The notes beneath the pieces are model-generated. The model was not told the DNA's origin. It saw nothing but the letters and a program-made list of their open reading frames with translations, and did not search any database. Of a stretch of 64,000 nucleotides of DNA, positions 60,329 to 64,000 are shown in pieces. How positions within the stretch are numbered: position 1 is the stretch's first letter; the number at the start of each line of letters is the position of its first letter. The stretch comes from Sinorhizobium saheli (GTDB taxonomy: Bacteria > Pseudomonadota > Alphaproteobacteria > Rhizobiales > Rhizobiaceae): contig NZ_LNQB01000083.1 in NCBI RefSeq assembly GCF_001651875.1, positions 253,130-317,129 of the forward strand, in the 5' to 3' direction. A program made the translations under genes and the position numbers.

Positions 60329-61554
60329 CGGGCACAGTCGCCGTCCTGCGCGGCTTCGGACCGGTCTTCGCGCTGCTTTTCGGCCTGCAGTTCATCTCCA
60401 TGGGCGCGATGGAGATGAGCGGCCCGTTCTGGCCGATCCAGGTCAGGGCCTTGAGCCCCTCCGAAAGCGTCTTCGCCCTCGCCGGCATCGGCGTCTATGT
60501 CTGCCCCATGCTCGGCGTGTCGCTGACCAGCGCCTTCTGGGGCCGCATGGGCGACCGCTACGGCAACCGCCTGATGATGGTGCGGGCCCTGGCGGGATTG
60601 GCGGTCACGCAACTGCTCGTCGCCCTTGCGCAGGACGTCTGGACCATCCTGGCGTTGCGCTTTCTGCAAGGCGCCTGCGCCGGCTATATCGCCCCGGCCC
60701 AGGCCTACGGCGTCGAGGTCACCGCCGGGCGCGATCGGGCCGGCCTCTTCGCCTGGCTCCAGGTGGCGACCAATGTCGGATCTCTCGGCGGCGCCTTCCT
60801 CGGCGGCCTCATCCTCGATGCCCTGCCATTCGCGGCCGTCAATCTCACCGCGGGCGTGATCTGCGCCCTCTGCGCCGGCGTCGCCTGGACACGCCTTCCG
60901 GTTCCGCCACAAGGAGCAAGCGGCGCCGGACCGAGAAAGGCTGCGGCAGCATCCCGCGCCGCTTCGCCCGGCATATCCGTGCCCGGGATTCTCCTGCTGA
61001 TGGGATTGCTGCTCATGAGCCGGATGGTGCTGCAGGTGCCGTTCGCCCTCTACATGACCGAGGTCTATGGCGCTCGGCATTGGATCACGGGCCTGAGCTA
61101 CGGGCTCCTTGCCTTCGGCTTCGTGGTCGGCGCGCCGGTCTGGGCACGGCTGTTTTCGGGACGCGCCCCGGCCTTCGTGCTCGGGTGGAGCGTGCTGATC
61201 GCCGCCGCCTGCCTTCTGGTCACGGGCCTCGCCGGCGCGACCCGCGACCTTGGCCTCTTCGCCGCGCTTTATCTTGCCTGGGGCGCGCTTCTGGGGGGAA
61301 CGACCCCAGTCCTCCTGTCGCTCGTTTCGGCCGCGACGCCGAGCGACCGGCAGGGCTCGATGCTCGGGCTCGCGCAAACCTGCCAGCAAGGCGCTTCCGT
61401 GGCGGGGATCATCACCGGCGTCGTCGCGACCCAGCATTTCGGGCTCGAGGTCGCATTCCCGCTCGTTTCAAGCCTCTACGGCCTGTCGGTTCCGGTGGCG
61501 CTCGCCCTTTGGCTCAACGCGCGCCGGTCAATAAACAAAGGAGAACAATCGTGA
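60325..61554 (+). CDS. MFS exporter, siderophore efflux type
   Basis: A 409-residue MFS transporter with about 12 helices and the cytoplasmic-loop motif [13 protein letters not shown] near residue 76. Its place between the NIS synthetase and binding-protein genes fits export of the finished siderophore (compare SbnD-type exporters). It overlaps the synthetase gene as ATGA and the next gene as GTGA. Confidence 0.85.
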   Translation: MTGTVAVLRGFGPVFALLFGLQFISMGAMEMSGPFWPIQVRALSPSESVFALAGIGVYVCPMLGVSLTSAFWGRMGDRYGNRLMMVRALAGLAVTQLLVALAQDVWTILALRFLQGACAGYIAPAQAYGVEVTAGRDRAGLFAWLQVATNVGSLGGAFLGGLILDALPFAAVNLTAGVICALCAGVAWTRLPVPPQGASGAGPRKAAAASRAASPGISVPGILLLMGLLLMSRMVLQVPFALYMTEVYGARHWITGLSYGLLAFGFVVGAPVWARLFSGRAPAFVLGWSVLIAAACLLVTGLAGATRDLGLFAALYLAWGALLGGTTPVLLSLVSAATPSDRQGSMLGLAQTCQQGASVAGIITGVVATQHFGLEVAFPLVSSLYGLSVPVALALWLNARRSINKGEQS

Positions 61555-62699
61555 GGAGAATACGCGCGGCGTTTACAGCTGTGATCGCCGTCCTGGTCCT
61601 ATGGGTCCCCATGGCCCTCGCCGACGAAAGCCAGGCCCCCATCACCGTTACCGACATCGCCGGCCGCGAGGTGACGATAAACGCGCCGGTCAAGCGCATC
61701 CTTCTTGGCGAGGGGCGGCAACTCTATCTGATCGCCTCGCTTGACAAGGAAGATCCGTTGTCGCGCGTCGTCGCCTGGCGCAATGACCTGATCGAGGCCG
61801 ATCCGGCCACCTATACCCAATATCTCCAGGCCTTTCCCAAGCTCGCCAAGCTGCCGGCCTTTCCCGGGCAGGAGAACGGGTTGATCGAAATCGAGTCGAC
61901 GATCGTCCACAAGCCCGACGTCGTCCTTCTCAATCTCGAGGCCATGCGCGCCAACGAGGATGCCAACTATATCGAGAAGCTGGCGGAGCTGAAGATACCC
62001 GTCCTCTACATCGACTTTCGGCATTACCCGCTGAAGAACACGGAACCAACGATCCGCCTGCTCGGCAAGATCATGGGGCGCGAGGCGCGCGCCGAGGAAA
62101 TCATCGCATTTCGCCACGCGGCGATGGCCCGCGTCACCGACGTCATCGCCCGGGCGAAACCGGAGCGACCCAGGGTTTTCATCGAAAGGATCGGCGGCTA
62201 TGCCGATGATTGCTGCCTTTCCTTCGGCGCGGAGAACTTCGGCAAATATGTCGAGCTCGCCGGCGGCCACAATATCGGCAGCGACGTCCTTCCCTCGACC
62301 TTCGGGCAACTCAACCCGGAGCAGGTGATCGCCGTCAATCCCGAGCATGTCGTCGTCACCAGCGCCGACTGGGAGGCCTATGTGCCCGGCGGCCATTGGA
62401 TCCCGCTCGGCCCCGGCGCCGACCCGAAGGAGACGCACCGGAAGCTGGAATGGTTCACCACCCGCGACGCCTATACCGACATCGCGGCACAGAAAGCGCG
62501 GAATTTCCACGGTATCTGGCACCAGTTCTACAACAGCCCCTACGAGTTCTTCGCCGTCCAGCAACTGGCGAAATGGTTTCACCCGGAGCTTTTTGCCGAT
62601 CTCAATCCGGACGCAACCTTTGCCGAGTATCACCGCCGCTTCCTGCCGATCCCCTACAGGCCCGGTTACGCCGTCAGCCTTTCCGGCAGCGCCGATTGA
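61551..62699 (+). CDS. Periplasmic ferric-siderophore binding protein (FecB/BtuF family)
   Basis: A 382-residue binding protein with signal peptide ([20 protein letters not shown]; cleavage around residue 25) and the metal-chelate-binding domain: [20 protein letters not shown], then [12 protein letters not shown] and [17 protein letters not shown]. It hands the ferric siderophore to an inner-membrane ABC transporter, but no permease or ATPase gene for it is in the window. The GTG at 61551 has AAAGGAG 7 bases upstream. It ends the siderophore operon. Confidence 0.88.
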   Translation: MRRIRAAFTAVIAVLVLWVPMALADESQAPITVTDIAGREVTINAPVKRILLGEGRQLYLIASLDKEDPLSRVVAWRNDLIEADPATYTQYLQAFPKLAKLPAFPGQENGLIEIESTIVHKPDVVLLNLEAMRANEDANYIEKLAELKIPVLYIDFRHYPLKNTEPTIRLLGKIMGREARAEEIIAFRHAAMARVTDVIARAKPERPRVFIERIGGYADDCCLSFGAENFGKYVELAGGHNIGSDVLPSTFGQLNPEQVIAVNPEHVVVTSADWEAYVPGGHWIPLGPGADPKETHRKLEWFTTRDAYTDIAAQKARNFHGIWHQFYNSPYEFFAVQQLAKWFHPELFADLNPDATFAEYHRRFLPIPYRPGYAVSLSGSAD

Positions 62700-62888
62700 C
62701 GGCATAGGCAAAGCCGAGCCAGCCCTGGTCAAACCCGGTGGGGATCGGGGTTGGGTACAAGCGGACACAACGGTCGCCAACGGGCGAGGTTCTCAATTCC
62801 GAGAGCCTCGCCCTTGCTTTGTGCGGCGGCGAGGCAGCGGCACTTTCAGGAAGTCGATGGCCTTCGATTCCCCGTCCATCAAACAGCA

Positions 62889-62917
62889 GGAAGCGCCGGC
62901 CACAGGCCGGCGCTTCC
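62889..62917. terminator. Bidirectional terminator of the siderophore operon and receptor gene
   Basis: A perfect 13-base stem, GGAAGCGCCGGCC (62889-62901) and GGCCGGCGCTTCC (62905-62917), with loop ACA, lies in the 260-base gap between the converging binding-protein and receptor genes. Confidence 0.75.
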
Positions 62918-62959
62918 ATGGAGATCACCAATAGGGGCCGGTCGCGGCGACCCCCACGA

Positions 62960-64000
62960 TCAGAAATCAGTCGTCATCGATACCTTCACGGTCAGCGGCG
63001 CACCTTGCGATATCGTCCCGAAGCTCGCGACGCCGGACCAATAGTCGAGGTCGAAGACATTCTCGACCGACGCGCGGAAGGTGACGGGCTTCTCATGGAT
63101 CTCGGTCAGGTAACGCGCGCCGAGGTCAAGCCGCGTCCAGGAAGGGATTTCCTGGGTATTCGCGGTGTTCACGAACTGCTCGTCCGTGTGGATGACATTG
63201 CCGGTGAGCGTCAGGCCCGGCATGAAGGGCGTATCCCACTCCGCACCCAAATTGACCTGCAGCGCCGGCACGCCGATCGGCGTATTGCCGCGCTCTGTAT
63301 CGACATTCGTTTTCGTGATCTCGCCATGAATGAGGGTCACGCCGCCGAGTACCCGAACCTCCGGAGTTACTTCGCCGAACAGGTTCAACTCCACCCCGCG
63401 GTTGCGCTGTTCGCCGCCTTCGACGAAGACCAGACCGCCGCCGCGCGCCTCGAGCACGCCGAAGGGCTTTTCGATCTGGAAGGCGCTGACGGTCACCGCC
63501 ACCCGGCCGAGATCGACCTTGGTGCCGATCTCGTACTGCCTGGACCGGTAAGGCGCAAGCGTTTCGCCTGAATTGATCGCCGTCGTCGGTGCGGTATCGC
63601 CGACGCTCAAGCCCTCGACGTAGTTGGCGTACAGCGCAACATTGTCCCACGGCTTGACGACAATGCCGGCGAGCGGCGTCAACGCGCTTTCGTCGGAGGA
63701 GGAGGAAACGGCGCCGGTGGCCGGGTTGTAGTTTTCGGTGTCGATGTGCTGCCAGCGGCCACCGAGCGTCAGTTGCACCCGCTCGTCGAGCATCGACATC
63801 GTGTCGGACAGCGCGAAACCATGGAACATGTTTTCCGATATCCTCGGCACATGCGTCGGCTCCGGCACGTCCTGCTCGGGGCGCGGGAGCGGATCGAAGA
63901 TATTGGTCAGCTGCGCGGTTCCTGAATTCGAGCCGCGAGCGAGGCGCTGCTGAAGCCCGCTGACCTGGAATGTGACCGAATGGTCTATGGCCGCCGTCTC
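62960..64000 (-). CDS. TonB-dependent siderophore receptor, C-terminal part (runs off the right edge)
   Basis: The frame is open from 64000 to the stop at 62960, giving about 346 residues of the beta-barrel of a TonB-dependent siderophore receptor. Recognisable strands are ERVQLTLGGRWQHIDTE, LTPLAGIVVKPWDNVALYAN, YRSRQYEIGTKVD and RASVENVFDLDYW, ending in V-S-M-T-T-D-F with a terminal Phe, the outer-membrane assembly signal. Signal peptide and plug domain lie outside the window. It converges on the siderophore operon and is its likely cognate receptor. Confidence 0.9.
   Translation of the reverse strand, partial: ETAAIDHSVTFQVSGLQQRLARGSNSGTAQLTNIFDPLPRPEQDVPEPTHVPRISENMFHGFALSDTMSMLDERVQLTLGGRWQHIDTENYNPATGAVSSSSDESALTPLAGIVVKPWDNVALYANYVEGLSVGDTAPTTAINSGETLAPYRSRQYEIGTKVDLGRVAVTVSAFQIEKPFGVLEARGGGLVFVEGGEQRNRGVELNLFGEVTPEVRVLGGVTLIHGEITKTNVDTERGNTPIGVPALQVNLGAEWDTPFMPGLTLTGNVIHTDEQFVNTANTQEIPSWTRLDLGARYLTEIHEKPVTFRASVENVFDLDYWSGVASFGTISQGAPLTVKVSMTTDF

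Overview
The window (about 62% GC, densely packed, many ATGA/TGATG gene junctions) looks like a Rhizobiaceae chromosome or megaplasmid, most likely Sinorhizobium/Ensifer. This is inferred from the protein families, the imp-type type VI secretion locus, a RirA-type iron box and several copies of two rhizobial intergenic repeat families. No rRNA, tRNA, CRISPR array, transposase or replication origin was seen.

Region 1 (1-2.1 kb) holds small stress and envelope genes: a DUF6916 protein, a low-affinity iron permease-like membrane protein, a PepSY protein and a general stress protein. Region 2 (2.1-33 kb) is a complete type VI secretion system (T6SS). On the minus strand are tssH/clpV, a PP2C phosphatase, an M15 peptidase and an ATPase-less TssM paralogue, with a divergent OmpA-like gene between tssH and the phosphatase gene. 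On the plus strand run the kinase gene, tssA-tssB-tssC-hcp-tssE-tssF-tssG-fha-tssJ-tssK-tssL(OmpA)-tssM-tagF, then an effector module: DUF2169 adaptor, a ketosynthase-fold protein without visible catalytic residues, a DUF4150-HNH nuclease toxin and a putative immunity protein. The spike operon (vgrG, DUF6484, a truncated TIGR02270 protein) faces it on the minus strand up to 35.5 kb. Kinase, phosphatase, FHA protein and TagF together imply threonine-phosphorylation control of firing.

Region 3 (35.8-41.2 kb) has a secreted caspase-like protein with SEL1 repeats, an unknown ORF, a two-domain glycosyltransferase and a small lipoprotein. Region 4 (41.6-48.2 kb) is an amino-acid ABC transporter operon leading into a Cys/Met-metabolism PLP enzyme and a homocysteine S-methyltransferase, with a divergent Lrp/AsnC regulator. 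Region 5 (48.2-54.0 kb) is a copper oxidase cassette (Tat-exported tyrosinase and multicopper oxidase, each with a small unknown protein) followed by a catB-type acetyltransferase gene.

Region 6 (54.4 kb to the right edge) is an iron-regulated siderophore locus: a SbnI/SerK-like serine kinase, an alanine-racemase-fold decarboxylase, a SbnA-like PLP synthase, an opine-type dehydrogenase, one IucA/IucC synthetase, an MFS exporter and a substrate-binding protein in one tightly overlapping operon, facing a TonB-dependent receptor that runs off the edge. The enzyme set has no SbnB and fits an aminopolycarboxylate product such as the lysine/alanine/malate siderophore rhizobactin. It is the most interesting part of the window.
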